DNA of 64,000 nt. It comes from Paraburkholderia ginsengiterrae (lineage in GTDB: Bacteria > Pseudomonadota > Gammaproteobacteria > Burkholderiales > Burkholderiaceae). Both the position numbers and the translations under genes were made by a program. Every line of letters begins with the position of its first letter. The stretch's first letter is position 1. The DNA lies in NCBI RefSeq assembly GCF_001645125.1, contig NZ_LXKA01000022.1, positions 144,249 through 208,248 on the forward strand, given 5' to 3'. Positions 63,873-64,000 of this stretch are shown piece after piece. A model generated the notes under the pieces. The model saw only the letters and a list, made by a program, of their open reading frames with translations. It had not been told where the DNA came from and did no database searches.

Positions 63873-64000
63873 GGGGCCTGTCATAAATTTTGTGTTCAAG
63901 GCATAACATGTAGCTCAAGGAGCATGTATGCCACGCAAACCCAAAGCGGCGCCCAAGGCCCAGACGGCCTTGCCGTCCATTCCGAAGGAACTGATCGACC
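63873..64000 (+). mobile_element. Left end of an IS256-family insertion sequence (cut by the window)
   Basis: A likely terminal inverted repeat starts at 63873 (GGGCCTGTCATAAATTTTGT), 54 bp before a transposase start. The right end lies outside the window, so target duplication cannot be checked. Confidence 0.7.
63927..64000 (+). CDS. IS256-family transposase, N-terminal fragment
   Basis: Partial gene running off the window. AAGGAG at 63916-63921 precedes the ATG at 63927. The 24 visible codons include AALPSIPKEL-like residues (ALPSIPKELID), which match the start of IS256-family (Mutator-type DDE) transposases of Burkholderia as I recall them. Whether the gene is intact cannot be seen. Confidence 0.75.

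Overview
The window reads as a core-chromosome segment of a high-GC betaproteobacterium of the Burkholderia/Paraburkholderia group. The evidence is the gene content and order (rplM-rpsI, erpA-anmK, fur-bamE-dapB-exbBD-leuS-lptE-holA-proA, thiL-pgpA), the strong GC bias at third codon positions, an RNase P RNA of bacterial type A, and a dispersed palindromic repeat of a kind I recall from Paraburkholderia intergenic regions. No sequence search was possible, so the genus is an inference.

Layout. 1-6.5 kb: anmK, erpA, rpsI-rplM, a candidate small RNA with an anti-Shine-Dalgarno loop, an OsmC-family gene, rnpB, a DUF3025 gene and pyrC. 6.5-13.4 kb: a class II amidotransferase, the gltIJKL glutamate/aspartate importer, gdhA and a LysR regulator. 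13.6-21 kb: purB, then the gluconate/Entner-Doudoroff block (gntK, a GntP-family permease, eda, edd) divergent from hexR, with two HexR-like operators in between. 21-23.3 kb: an accessory patch of lower GC with a decayed trimeric autotransporter adhesin and a tandem pair of NTF2-like genes, one of them broken. 23.4-33.6 kb: housekeeping genes (hemJ, proA, holA, lptE, leuS, exbD, exbB, dapB, bamE, fur). 33.7-37.7 kb: ureide degradation (allA, alc), dctA and a FadR-type regulator with palindromic operators at both promoters. 37.7-43.3 kb: gapA, tkt, speE, a VOC protein and rsmE. 43.4-44.9 kb: a secreted RNase Sa-like nuclease with its barstar, then a stand-alone structured transcript. 44.9-51.1 kb: maeB, thiL, pgpA, pncC, a cupin gene and pyrF.

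51.1-61.7 kb is a sugar catabolic island on the minus strand: IclR regulator, dgoK, dgoA, an SDR, an AraFGH-type ABC importer, a second SDR, an SMP-30 lactonase and an aldose 1-epimerase. Together they describe uptake and oxidative (De Ley-Doudoroff) breakdown of galactose and probably arabinose. No sugar-acid dehydratase is present. The last 2.3 kb is accessory: a strand-skewed intergenic region, the dispersed repeat, a secreted Gly/His-rich protein, an unknown small protein, and the left end of an IS256-family element cut by the window edge.

Functionally the window is rich in central carbon genes. Two parallel aldolase routes (eda for KDPG, dgoA for KDPGal) feed pyruvate and glyceraldehyde 3-phosphate to gapA and tkt, and dctA and maeB handle C4 acids. 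The most interesting undescribed items are the small RNA at 2972-3061, the orphan transcript ending at 44853, and the repeat/hairpin array between araF and araG.
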